The notes below the pieces were generated by a model. That model was not told the origin of the DNA, ran no database searches, and was given only the letters and a program-made list of their open reading frames with translations. From Hymenobacter roseosalivarius DSM 11622 (lineage in GTDB: Bacteria > Bacteroidota > Bacteroidia > Cytophagales > Hymenobacteraceae): DNA of 64,000 bases. How positions within the stretch are numbered: position 1 is the stretch's first letter; each line of letters opens with the position of its first letter. This document shows, piece after piece, positions 54,727 to 63,187 of this stretch. A program made the position numbers and the translations under genes. The stretch is taken from contig NZ_FWWW01000052.1 in NCBI RefSeq assembly GCF_900176135.1, positions 96,661-160,660 on the forward strand. The letters run 5' to 3'.

Positions 54727-56400
54727 ATGCTGGTTGATCTTCGCATTCAAAATTACGCGCTGATTGAGGCGCTGGAGTTGCGGCCCTCGGCCCTGCTCAA
54801 TATCATCACCGGCGAAACGGGGGCCGGCAAGTCCATTATGCTGGGCGCTATCGGCTTGTTGCTCGGCAATCGGGCCGACTCGCGGATGCTGTTTAATACA
54901 AGCAGCAAGTGCGTGATAGAGGGGCAGTTTAATATTTCCAATTATCAGTTGCAGGATATCTTCGACTCCGAAGACCTCGACTATGATGCCCAGTGCATTC
55001 TTCGCCGCGAAATCAGCCCTATGGGCAAGTCGCGGGCCTTCGTGAATAATACGCCCGTAACGCTGGAAACGCTGCGGAAGATTGGGGCCAACCTGATGGA
55101 CATCCACTCCCAGCACGACACGCTGCTGCTGGGCGATGCCGTTTTTCAGCTCAATTTGCTGGACCTGTATGCGGGCCTGGTGCCCACGCGGGCGCAGTAT
55201 TCCTACGCCTACCGCCAGTACCGCAAGCTGGAGGCGGACCTGAAAGCCTTGGAAAATCAGGTGGCGCAGGCCAACAAGGAACTGGATTACCATAGCTTTC
55301 TGCTCAGTGAGCTGGAAGAAGCTCGCTTGGACCAGGAAAATCAGGAGGAGCTGGAGCAGGAAATAAAGCAGCTCGAACACGCTGAAGAGATTAAGTATAA
55401 ACTCAGCCAGGCTTACCAGAGCTTGTCGGAAAGCGAGTATTGCGCTGCCGGCAGTATGAAGGACGCGGCCACCATGCTAGGCCAGATCTCAACGTATTCC
55501 GATGCTTTTCAAACTCTGAAAGCCCGCCTCGACAGCTGCCTGATCGAGCTGCACGACATCGCCGACGAAGTAGAAGCCGCCGAGCGCCGCACCGAGGGCG
55601 ACCCGGCCCGCATCGACGAGCTGCAAGGCCGCCTGAACGTGCTGTACAACCTCCAGCGCAAGCACCAGGTCCGCGACCTTGCGGCCCTCATTGAAGTGCG
55701 CGACCAGCTGCGCCAGCAGGTAGGCTCAGTGCTGAACCTGGACAAGGAAATCGCGCGCCTACGCAAAGATACCGATGGGGCCCTGGCCACCGTGACCCGG
55801 CAGGCTGCCCGCCTCTCCGAGAGCCGCCGCAAAGCGTTTCCGAAGTTTGAAAAGGAGCTGGCGGCTTTGCTTTCTGAACTGGGTATGCCCCATTCGCGCA
55901 TCGTAGTGCAGCACACCAGCGGCCAGCCCACGGCCAGCGGCACCGATGTGGTGAGCATTCTGTTCACCGCCAACAAAGGTGCCCAGCCCCAAACGCTCAG
56001 CAAAGCCGCGTCGGGGGGCGAATTTTCCCGCCTCATGCTTTGCATCAAGTATATGCTGGCCGACAAAACCGCCCTGCCCACGATAGTCTTCGATGAAATA
56101 GACACCGGTATTTCCGGTGAAATTGCGGTGAAAGTGGGCCGGATGATGCAGCAAATGGCCAAGAAGCACCAGCTCATCGCCATTTCGCACCTGCCCCAGA
56201 TGGCCGCCGCCGGCGACGCGCACTACTTCGTGTACAAAGAAGACCGCGCCGACCGCACCATCAGCCGCATCCGGCAGCTAAGCACCGAGGAGCGCATCCG
56301 CGAAATTGCCCACATGATTGCCGGTGCCAAGCCCAGTGAAAATGCGTTTGAAAGCGCGCGGGAGCTGCTGGCGATGCGGGGCGAAGAATTGGTGGGGTAA
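54727..56400 (+). CDS. recN: DNA repair protein RecN
   Basis: A 557-residue SMC-like ATPase for double-strand-break repair. Walker A GETGAGKSIMLGAIG near residue 28, a long coiled coil in the middle, the signature KAASGGEFSRLML near residue 428 and Walker B IVFDEIDTGISGE near residue 455. SHLPQMAAAGD supplies the H-loop-like His. It starts after a 240-bp gap that contains an A7-GCCCCCCAG element near 54,650. Confidence 0.95.
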   Translation: MLVDLRIQNYALIEALELRPSALLNIITGETGAGKSIMLGAIGLLLGNRADSRMLFNTSSKCVIEGQFNISNYQLQDIFDSEDLDYDAQCILRREISPMGKSRAFVNNTPVTLETLRKIGANLMDIHSQHDTLLLGDAVFQLNLLDLYAGLVPTRAQYSYAYRQYRKLEADLKALENQVAQANKELDYHSFLLSELEEARLDQENQEELEQEIKQLEHAEEIKYKLSQAYQSLSESEYCAAGSMKDAATMLGQISTYSDAFQTLKARLDSCLIELHDIADEVEAAERRTEGDPARIDELQGRLNVLYNLQRKHQVRDLAALIEVRDQLRQQVGSVLNLDKEIARLRKDTDGALATVTRQAARLSESRRKAFPKFEKELAALLSELGMPHSRIVVQHTSGQPTASGTDVVSILFTANKGAQPQTLSKAASGGEFSRLMLCIKYMLADKTALPTIVFDEIDTGISGEIAVKVGRMMQQMAKKHQLIAISHLPQMAAAGDAHYFVYKEDRADRTISRIRQLSTEERIREIAHMIAGAKPSENAFESARELLAMRGEELVG

Positions 56401-56540
56401 GGCCGGTTTTTAGTTTTTGGTTGTTGGTTATTGGTTATTTGTAAACTTGAAGCCTAAAGCGAGCCTGAGCGTAGCGTACGGATAAGTTCGCTCGGGGCAG
56501 CAGCACGGACCAGAAACCAAAAACAATTAACCAAAAACCA

Positions 56541-57371
56541 ATGCCTAACAACCTACTCGCTGGCAAAGTCGGCATCATCTCCGGCGCCCTCGATCATAAA
56601 TCCATAGCCTGGAAAGTAGCCCAGAAAGCCCACGCCGAAGGTGCCCGCTTCGTGCTGACCAATGCCCCGCTGGCCATGCGCATGGGCGAAATCAAGCAAC
56701 TTGCCGAGGAGTGCGGGGCCCTCATCGTGCCCGCCGATGCTACCTCGGTGGAAGAGCTGGAAAATCTGTTTTCGCAGGCCACGGAGCATCTGGGGGGCAA
56801 ATTAGACTTCGTGCTGCACAGTATTGGCATGAGCCCCAACATCCGCAAAAAGAAGCATTACGGCGAGCTGGACTACAAATTTTTTCAGCAGACGCTGGAT
56901 GTATCGGCCCTGTCGTTTCATAAAATGCTGGCCGTAGCCGAGCGCCAGGACGCACTGAACGAGTGGGGCAGCGTGGTGGCTTTGTCCTACATTGCCGCCC
57001 AACGCGCCTTTCTGGATTATACGGACATGACCCAGGCCAAAGCTATGCTCGAAAGCATTGCCCGCAGCTATGGCCAGCGTTTGGGCAAGCTCAAGAAGGT
57101 TCGGGTGAACACTATTTCGCAGTCGCCGACCCGTACTACGGCCGGTAATGGCATCGGGGGCTTCGACGCTTTCTTCGAGTTTGCCGATAAGATGTCGCCC
57201 CTGGGCAACGCTCCGGCCGAAGCCTGCGCCGACTACTGCGTAAGCCTCTTTTCGGATCTGACCCGCTACGTAACCATGCAGAACCTGATGCACGACGGCG
57301 GCTTCAGCACCACGGGTATTTCGGCCGAAGTAGTTGAGATGATAACGCAAGCCTCAGGCTCGGGCGAATAA
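56541..57371 (+). CDS. fabI: Enoyl-ACP reductase (NADH) FabI
   Basis: A 276-residue short-chain dehydrogenase that finishes each round of fatty acid chain extension. GIISGALDHKSIAWKVA is the cofactor-binding start typical of FabI, LHSIGMSP the middle block, and SYIAAQRAFLDYTDMTQAK gives the catalytic Tyr-x6-Lys with the extra Tyr. Target of triclosan-type inhibitors in the family. A 26-bp perfect palindromic terminator follows. Confidence 0.94.
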   Translation: MPNNLLAGKVGIISGALDHKSIAWKVAQKAHAEGARFVLTNAPLAMRMGEIKQLAEECGALIVPADATSVEELENLFSQATEHLGGKLDFVLHSIGMSPNIRKKKHYGELDYKFFQQTLDVSALSFHKMLAVAERQDALNEWGSVVALSYIAAQRAFLDYTDMTQAKAMLESIARSYGQRLGKLKKVRVNTISQSPTRTTAGNGIGGFDAFFEFADKMSPLGNAPAEACADYCVSLFSDLTRYVTMQNLMHDGGFSTTGISAEVVEMITQASGSGE

Positions 57372-57398
57372 GGCCAGCTCTGAAGGCTAAGCAACACA

Positions 57399-57453
57399 TA
57401 GCTTGCTCACGAAAAAGTCCGGCCCATGGCCGGACTTTTTCGTGAGCAAGCTA
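57399..57453. terminator. Terminator with perfect 26-bp stem
   Basis: Arms 57399-57424 and 57428-57453 are exact complements around a 3-base loop; the stem has A5-GTCCGGCC and GGCCGGAC-T5. It ends fabI transcription. Confidence 0.92.
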
Positions 57454-57593
57454 TTCTGATTTTTGCTGTTACCACAGCACCTCGCATCAGCAAGGGCATA
57501 ACGTACCACCGCAATATAGTCTACTGGCTCAGGGGGGTAGTCAAGTCAAAATCAGCTTGCAACTGCAGCTGCTCATCCCGCTTTAGAATGTAG

Positions 57594-57930
57594 CTGAGAA
57601 AGTATGCTGGTCCTCGCTTAGCACACCTGGTGCTGGTGGCCGCGGCCGATGGCATACTGGACAAAAGCGAAGGAGACTGCTTGCTGCAAATCGGAAATAA
57701 ACTTGATTTGACATCTGAGGACGTACAGTCTATTGCCGAAAATCTGGATGTGCTCAGCTTCGTGGTGGCTTCCGAAGGCATGCAACGCACCTTAGAGCTG
57801 CAAACGCTCGTACAAATGATGTTGCAGGACGGGACGGTCAGATAGACCCGCGCGAATACGGCCTATGCATGGGATACGCCAACCGCATCGGCTACAGCAA
57901 AGGCATACCTTGATGATAGGGTGGCTCAGC
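57594..57930 (+). pseudogene. TerB-like gene remnant with a frameshift
   Basis: An open stretch after a TAG at 57591 reads LAHLVLVAAADGILDKSEGD, then CLLQIGNKLDLTSEDV and on to MMLQDGTV before a stop at 57843-57845. Moving one frame continues DPREYGLCMGYANRIGYSKG before a double stop near 57,890. The whole resembles TerB/DUF533-type helical domains, with the ADG motif near the start and the PRE block near the end. No start codon with a good ribosome site was seen, so it is a broken remnant; function unknown. Confidence 0.5.
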
Positions 57931-57996
57931 TGGCTGGAGGGGCACCAACGGGCGGTAACCGCAATCCACCCACAGCTAAGTAAAGCGGGCGAAACC

Positions 57997-58677
57997 TCAG
58001 CGGCCTTTCACGCCGGGGTAAAGGCTCTGTACAGTGTCGCTCTGCACAAACTCTTTGGTGCGAACATTCAGCAGGCTCAGCAGCCCGCCATAAGCCGCGC
58101 CTTGGTCTATGTTCCAAACGTTGGCCCGCTGGCATGGTACTGCGCTAGCAGGCCATGTGGGCGTATGACCGATAAAGCATTCTGTGTAGGCGTGTGCCTG
58201 CATACCATTATTCCACAACATACGGTTCCAAACCAGGTCGTATGGCTCCTGCTCCGCTATGGGCCGCCTAGGATGGTAGCCGCCGTGCACGTATAGGTTG
58301 CCTGCTTCGTCCTCAAAGTATGGGCGTTGCTCAGCGAAGAACGTTCGAAAATGCCGACCAATCTGCTCCTTAGGGCCGCGCTCGTACGCGTCATAGGTGG
58401 CTTTGCCACCTTGCTGATACCAAAGCATATTCACCTCGGCACGCGGCAGCTCGGTGGTCATCCACTCAGCCGTCCACCAGTCATGGTTACCCTGTAGCCA
58501 GATGCTGTTCGGAATGCTGTGCAGCCTTTCCACACACTCCGGTGTGTCAGGCCAACCGTCGGAAATATCGCCTAAGTGAATCAGACGGTCAATACCGGGC
58601 CGGAAGGGGCTACGTTCCAGTACTTGTTCCAGCGCGCGGAAGGCGCCGTGAATATCACCAAGGACGTATGTTTCCAT
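57997..58677 (-). CDS. PPP-family metallophosphoesterase
   Basis: A 226-residue phosphatase with GDIHGAF (residues 8-14), GDISDGWPDT near residue 36, GNHDWW near residue 63 and VHGGYHPRR near residue 130, the metal-site motifs of the calcineurin-like superfamily. IGHTPTW carries the late His. It could act on phosphoproteins, dinucleotides or nucleic acid ends; this cannot be decided by eye. Confidence 0.9.
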   Translation of the reverse strand: METYVLGDIHGAFRALEQVLERSPFRPGIDRLIHLGDISDGWPDTPECVERLHSIPNSIWLQGNHDWWTAEWMTTELPRAEVNMLWYQQGGKATYDAYERGPKEQIGRHFRTFFAEQRPYFEDEAGNLYVHGGYHPRRPIAEQEPYDLVWNRMLWNNGMQAHAYTECFIGHTPTWPASAVPCQRANVWNIDQGAAYGGLLSLLNVRTKEFVQSDTVQSLYPGVKGR

Positions 58678-58838
58678 GCCAACTACTACGGGAGCAGCAG
58701 GAAGTAGGCTACTGTTCAGCTAGGGGGCTATTTTGAATAACCACAAAAGCTGAACGGTGCAGGGACGCAACCTTGGCTTTGCTGACCTTTGGTTCGCTTC
58801 TTCTCTGCTTGGTTTCGAGACGTCTGTCATTCCCTCGA
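58678..58838. other. Gap between the metallophosphoesterase gene and repeat family A copy 3
   Basis: No supported gene was seen between the start of the phosphatase gene and the palindromic repeat. A long forward frame crossing this area and entering the subtilase gene is antisense to that gene and is not a gene. Confidence 0.4.
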
Positions 58839-58923
58839 CTGTCATCCTGAGGCACGAAGGACCTTTTCACCGAATAACAGTTAATTTCAACCTGAGAAGG
58901 TCCTTCGTGCTTCAGGATGACAG
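58839..58923. repeat. Long palindromic repeat, family A, copy 3
   Basis: Arms 58839-58865 and 58897-58923 match at 26 of 27 positions; the arm has CTGTCATCCTGAGGCACGAA then GGACCTT, the family A core. It lies 3' of the subtilase gene. Confidence 0.88.
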
Positions 58924-58989
58924 CCGGGATTATTGTTCAACGATAGACGCGAATACGCGTCTCTACACTATACAGGTAATCGATGCCAT

Positions 58990-60603
58990 CTATAATGGTA
59001 ACGCTCCAACGGCGGCGGCGGCATTCACGCGTCCCCAGCCAAAGTTGCTGCTGCGCGCTGTTCGATTGGAGCTAGCAACAACTAGGCGACTCATAATATC
59101 GGTGCGGTTTTCGTCGGGGTATCGGGCCCAAACCAAGGCCGTCATGCCGGCCATAGTAGCCGAAGCTACCGACGAGCCGCCCACGGTGCTCGGCGCGTCG
59201 CCGCTCATGGCCAGCGACAAGACCGTCAGGTCGTTGCTGGGTTTTTGCATTACCACCGCAAACTCAACCTTAGCCCCCACATGGCAGTCGTCGCAGCGGG
59301 AAGTAAGATTGTCTGTTAAACCAGTTACGGCCACGACTTCGGGTAGTGTAGCCGGATACGTAACCCCAACAAACCCCGACGACCAGTCGAAGGAAGTGCC
59401 GGCGGCGCAGAAGATGAGCTTGCCGCGGTTGTAAGCGTAGCGGATGGCATCGGTCATTTGCGACGAGCTAGTCAGGCGGCCCATACTCATGCTGATAATG
59501 CGTACATCGGGGCGGTTACTGGCCAGAATGTAGGCATCGGACACCCCTTTTACTTCGCGGCTGGCATCAAGAAATACGTCTTGGGCGGCGCGAATCGTAA
59601 TCAGGTTAGCATTGTAAGCCACGCCCACGGCGTAAGCCACGCCCACGGCGTAAGCCACGCCCACGGCCGCACCATCGGTGCCACGCGGGGCGGCAGAAAC
59701 GCCGGCCATACTGGTACCGTGTCCGCAGCCGTCGTTGGGCGTTTCTACCGGGCCTGTAGGAATGCCGAAGGTGGCAGCACGCGGCAAGGTGACCAGTCGC
59801 TCAATAGTGCGACCCGTGCTCAAGCCCTGATTGAAGGCGGAGCCCAGATTTTCCTGTGCATCCGATGAGCCCGAGTCGATAATGACGATTTTGATGCCCT
59901 GGCCCGTACTCTGGCTCCAGCTAGACCGGATGCCATGAAACTGGTCGGCCTGATTCAAGGATGATTTGCTGCCGTTGGCTAATATCGTGTAGTCGGTGCC
60001 AGCTACCAAATCGGGGTTCGGCGTATTGTTGTCGCAGCTGCTGCTGCTCAGAATGGCCGCGTTGCTGTTGGCCGTAATAGCTTGGCGGCGGTTGGGCTCG
60101 TAGCCCATTGGCTCGGCATAGCGCACCAAGCCCGAGGCACGCAATTTCTGAATGGTGCTCAGCTCCCGCACCGTCACGTCGAGCACAGGTAGCACATTTT
60201 CCTTGAAGGCAACTACCTGCGTCTGGGTTAAGTCGGGATTGGCTTTGCGCTCCTCAGCCAAAATCAACTCCAGCACCTGCATACGGGCCGCCTGCCAGTC
60301 AGCCGACGAGGCAGCGTCGGTGGGTAGCTCGCCCGCGAAGCCTGCTGGCTTATATCCCACCGAAAGTACGTAGTCGGAGCGGGTGAGGGCACTCCAGACA
60401 AAGTGCTCCGACGCCTGGTTCCAGTCAAACCGACCCGTTTCGCGCAAGCAGCTCATAATCTGCGAGTCGAGCTGTTGGGTACTTAGCGCCTCCGTAGGGT
60501 CGGCTTTGGGCTGTGGGATTTGCTGGTCGTCGGCTTGCTTCTGGCAGCTCGTTAGAAATAGTGCCAACAACGCCGCGGAAAGGATAGAAGTAGTAGTGCG
60601 CAT
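58990..60603 (-). CDS. S8 (subtilisin-like) serine protease, lipoprotein
   Basis: A 537-residue protease with a lipoprotein signal ending LALFLTSC, so it is likely on the cell surface or in the periplasm. After a ~180-residue pro-like region the catalytic triad appears: Asp in VIIDSGSSDAQ near residue 241, His in GCGHGTSMAGV near residue 291, and Ser in GGSSVASATMAG near residue 475. The stretch after the His has three copies of the six residues VGVAYA/N (18-bp tandem repeat at 59614-59667), where related enzymes need one. The gene stands alone. Confidence 0.92.
   Translation of the reverse strand: MRTTTSILSAALLALFLTSCQKQADDQQIPQPKADPTEALSTQQLDSQIMSCLRETGRFDWNQASEHFVWSALTRSDYVLSVGYKPAGFAGELPTDAASSADWQAARMQVLELILAEERKANPDLTQTQVVAFKENVLPVLDVTVRELSTIQKLRASGLVRYAEPMGYEPNRRQAITANSNAAILSSSSCDNNTPNPDLVAGTDYTILANGSKSSLNQADQFHGIRSSWSQSTGQGIKIVIIDSGSSDAQENLGSAFNQGLSTGRTIERLVTLPRAATFGIPTGPVETPNDGCGHGTSMAGVSAAPRGTDGAAVGVAYAVGVAYAVGVAYNANLITIRAAQDVFLDASREVKGVSDAYILASNRPDVRIISMSMGRLTSSSQMTDAIRYAYNRGKLIFCAAGTSFDWSSGFVGVTYPATLPEVVAVTGLTDNLTSRCDDCHVGAKVEFAVVMQKPSNDLTVLSLAMSGDAPSTVGGSSVASATMAGMTALVWARYPDENRTDIMSRLVVASSNRTARSSNFGWGRVNAAAAVGALPL
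59614..59667. repeat. Three tandem 18-bp repeats inside the subtilase gene
   Basis: Three exact copies of gtaagccacgcccacggc in a row. In the gene (reverse strand) this codes for repeated AVGVAY, so two copies add 12 in-frame residues just after the His motif. Confidence 0.95.
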
Positions 60604-60786
60604 GGGCTTTAGAGTGTAAGGTGGGAGTAGGGGTAATGGAGATGTAAGGGAAAGAAAATCAGCATTAAACGCAAATGATTGCAGCTCCAGTAACAGTTAT
60701 AATTTATGAAATAAATGCGTGTTGCAGTAGCTATTATTTATTTAAAAATGCCCCCCAGAAAGCAGTAGTAGTTGCTATCTTCAATC

Positions 60787-61419
60787 ATGAACATTCAAGA
60801 AGCTTACAACACCTGGGCCGACAGCTACGCCTCGGTTCAGAACAAAACCCGCGACCTGGAAGCCCGCGCGATTCGCGCCGTGGTGCCTGGGGGGCATTTT
60901 GCCGAAATAATCGAGCTGGGCTGCGGCACTGGCAAAAACACCGAATGGCTGGCCACCCGCGCCACTCAGCTCACCGCCGTCGATTTCTCTGCGGAAATGC
61001 TGCTCAAGGCCCAGCAGAAGCTTCAGCAGCCCCACATTACCTTCCACCAAGCCGATATCACCCAGGAGTGGCAGTTCGTTCGTACCCCCACAAACCTGAT
61101 TACCTGTAGCCTTATCCTAGAGCATATTCAGGATCTGAACCACGTCTTTGCCCAGGCCAGCAAGGCTCTGCAACCACACGGCCTTTTCTATATCGGTGAG
61201 TTGCACCCGTTCAAGCAATACCAAGGCAGCAAAGCGCGCTTTGATACGGCCGCGGGGGGTATTTTTGAGCTGGAATGCTACGTCCACCACATCTCCGACT
61301 TCACCGAAACGGCCCGCTGCAACGGATTCAGCTGCGTGAGCCTACAAGAGTTGTTTGATGATGACGACCGTGCCACAACCCCTCGAATCGTGTGTTTTCT
61401 ATTTCGCCGGGATGGTTAA
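60787..61419 (+). CDS. Class I SAM-dependent methyltransferase
   Basis: About 210 residues from the ATG at 60787 (MNIQEAYNTWADSYASVQNK). It has IIELGCGTGKNTEWLA (motif I), AVDFSAEML (motif II), HQADITQEW and CSLILEHIQDLNHVFAQASK (motif IV/V), the order of small-molecule methyltransferases of the UbiE/BioC kind. The substrate is unknown. It is preceded by an A/T-rich leader with a GCCCCCCAG element at about 60,750. Confidence 0.88.
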   Translation: MNIQEAYNTWADSYASVQNKTRDLEARAIRAVVPGGHFAEIIELGCGTGKNTEWLATRATQLTAVDFSAEMLLKAQQKLQQPHITFHQADITQEWQFVRTPTNLITCSLILEHIQDLNHVFAQASKALQPHGLFYIGELHPFKQYQGSKARFDTAAGGIFELECYVHHISDFTETARCNGFSCVSLQELFDDDDRATTPRIVCFLFRRDG

Positions 61420-61574
61420 TCAGTGAATTGCTTGATTGTTTTGGTTAATAGATTTAAGCTTTTTTAAAGTATATATACATTTGTATATTAATACCTTCAG
61501 ATAACAGCCCACGAATTATGACTTCCAAGCACGATGACTAACTAGGTCGGATGAATAGATAGTCAATAATAAGG
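61420..61574. other. AT-rich gap after the methyltransferase gene
   Basis: Part of a ~310-bp gene-free gap. No gene or RNA was recognised; the rest of the gap is repeat family B copy 2. Confidence 0.4.
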
Positions 61575-61671
61575 ATGTCATGCAGCGCGCAGCGCAGCAT
61601 CTCGCGTGTTTCGCTGGATTAGTAACCAGACATCAGCGAGCGAGATGCTGCGCTGCGTTCTGCATGACGGT
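61575..61671. repeat. Long palindromic repeat, family B, copy 2
   Basis: Arms begin ATGTCATGCAGCGCGCAGCG and end in the near complement CTGCGTTCTGCATGACGG. The loop holds TGGATTAGTAACCAG, nearly the same as in copy 1 at 29,551. Confidence 0.85.
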
Positions 61672-61728
61672 CAAACTAGCTTCAAACTCCATAAAGCACC
61701 TATCGTCTACCTATTCTAGCTGAATCGA

Positions 61729-62208
61729 ATGAAAAAGCTCGGTTTACTACTTGCATTTCAGGTAATGAGGCTAGGGGTTTCTGCTCAGGATATGGGCTTA
61801 ACCAAAACGAAATTCGTGATTGGCGTATCAGCTCCTGAGTTGCTGCACGCTGGCGTTGGGTTCGATTTAACTACAATCAACCAGCTGGGTTTTACTGTTG
61901 GGGTGGGGCCTACCTTGGGCGGCGTGTGGCCTACGGTAAGTGCGGAGCACCGCCTGTATTTTGGAAAGGTGCAAGCCAGCACCAACCGTCGAAAATTATT
62001 CTTCCGACAAGGCGCCATCTACTATACTGCCGGCGACGAAGGCGCCGGCGTATTATCGTTAGGTATTGATTTAAAATCAAAAAAAGCGAATAGAGGCTGG
62101 ACTATTGACGCGGGCTATTTTCTGTTATTTCCACGCACTAGAGACCGGTACCGAGACTCCTTTCCAGCGCTACGTTTTCAGTACTTCAGCTATTTCAAAA
62201 AAGCGTAA
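61729..62208 (+). CDS. Small secreted protein, perhaps a beta-rich outer-membrane protein
   Basis: A 159-residue protein with a signal-like start (MKKLGLLLAFQVMRLGVSAQ, cleavage about residue 20). The rest alternates small and aromatic residues (GFDLTTINQLGFTVGVGPTLGG, WTIDAGYFLLFPRTR) as in short beta-barrel proteins, and ends in FQYFSYFKKA rather than a clear C-terminal Phe signal. I do not recognise the family. It follows the palindromic repeat and precedes a terminator. Confidence 0.6.
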   Translation: MKKLGLLLAFQVMRLGVSAQDMGLTKTKFVIGVSAPELLHAGVGFDLTTINQLGFTVGVGPTLGGVWPTVSAEHRLYFGKVQASTNRRKLFFRQGAIYYTAGDEGAGVLSLGIDLKSKKANRGWTIDAGYFLLFPRTRDRYRDSFPALRFQYFSYFKKA

Positions 62209-62240
62209 AGGGCCAGCATTAAGCCAATACATAAAAATAT

Positions 62241-62309
62241 AGTAGGCCCCAACACTGGGCTACTTGAAGGCAAAAAAGCCCCCCAAGTAGCCCAGTGTTG
62301 GGGCCTACT
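62241..62309. terminator. Long-stem inverted repeat / terminator
   Basis: Arms 62241-62265 and 62285-62309 are perfect 25-bp complements (AGTAGGCCCCAACACTGGGC...). The loop itself contains A6-GCCCCCC. It lies between two convergent genes and may terminate both. Confidence 0.85.
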
Positions 62310-62320
62310 GCGTTTCGTTT

Positions 62321-63016
62321 TTAATCTTCTTCCTCTACCAAGCTATCGGCTTGGGTAGTAGCCTCGTAGGTGTCGGCGTACTTAAAATCATCGAGCCAAT
62401 AAGCGGAGCTGACCACGTCGAGCACGAGTGAGTTCTCCTCGCGCTTCAGGGGTTGTAGCTGCCAGATGATAGCTGGGGCTTCGGGGAAGCTGGTGCCGCC
62501 GAGCTGCTCGTGAAACAGGCGCTTAAGCAGGGTGCTGTCGGGCATACCCTGGGCCAGCAGGCGCAGGAGCGGAGCTTCGGGCTGGGTGTCGAACAGGGCC
62601 AGGGCTTCGGCGTCAGCGGTAATCTTTATCTGAAACTGCACGGCCTCGGCCCGCGGAAACTTGCCGTTATAGGCCGCATATAGCAGTTGGGTCGTTTTAA
62701 AGAAGCCTTCGTGCTGGTCTAGCTCCGGGTTTTCTTCCCACAGTTTCTCCGTGAGCATCTGGTGGGCCAGATTCTCTATCTGGCCGGCCGTGAGCTGGTC
62801 TTCAAAAAGGTACTCCAATACCAGTTGCGCCGCTTCCGTGGGCTCCAAATCGGTGAGGGCCATGTGGCACATGGTTTTTAGCTCGTCGGGGGCTATTTCG
62901 TCGGGGTTGTCGTAGCCGGTTTTGAGCAGGAGGGCTTTGTAGTCCTGGGCTTGCCAGGAGTTCGGCAGCTCCGTCAGGGTATCGAAGGAAAGGCGCTCTA
63001 CGGTGAATTTTTGCAT
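62321..63016 (-). CDS. Uncharacterised acidic protein
   Basis: A 231-residue soluble, acidic protein without signal peptide or membrane helix. It begins MQKFTVERLSFDTLTELPNS, has AHQMLTEKLWEENPELDQHE near the middle and ends in an acidic SLVEEED tail. I do not recognise a family. Its ATG is followed upstream by an AT/GC-rich gap with a large palindromic repeat. Confidence 0.7.
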   Translation of the reverse strand: MQKFTVERLSFDTLTELPNSWQAQDYKALLLKTGYDNPDEIAPDELKTMCHMALTDLEPTEAAQLVLEYLFEDQLTAGQIENLAHQMLTEKLWEENPELDQHEGFFKTTQLLYAAYNGKFPRAEAVQFQIKITADAEALALFDTQPEAPLLRLLAQGMPDSTLLKRLFHEQLGGTSFPEAPAIIWQLQPLKREENSLVLDVVSSAYWLDDFKYADTYEATTQADSLVEEED

Positions 63017-63187
63017 GATCAGGAATACGTGGGGTGGCCAGCGTTGGCCACGGGCGGGGCTGGCCCGCCTGTATCCTGTGTACGGAAGCTGGGCAGAAGC
63101 AACTAGAAATGCCCCCCAGCTTCTTGATTTGGGCTAACTCACTCGACGCGCGGCAATGAATCTCTACTAGCTTCAATCAATGGCACC
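63017..63187. other. Gap upstream of the acidic-protein gene
   Basis: No supported gene. A GCCCCCCAG element lies at about 63,111. The remaining part of this 360-bp gap is the palindromic element that follows. Confidence 0.4.

Noticed and set aside
58757..59434. A 225-residue forward open frame
   Set aside because: It runs antisense through the subtilase gene and over a palindromic repeat; its residues show no motif, and the reverse frame has clear catalytic sites.
59458..59868. A repetitive HAHGVSHAHGVSHAHG forward frame
   Set aside because: It is the antisense reading of the 18-bp triplication in the subtilase gene, not a separate His-rich protein.
16551..63118. Reading the G6C word as a polar Chi- or KOPS-like motif
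   Set aside because: Both orientations occur about equally often over the window, so no strand polarity is visible here.
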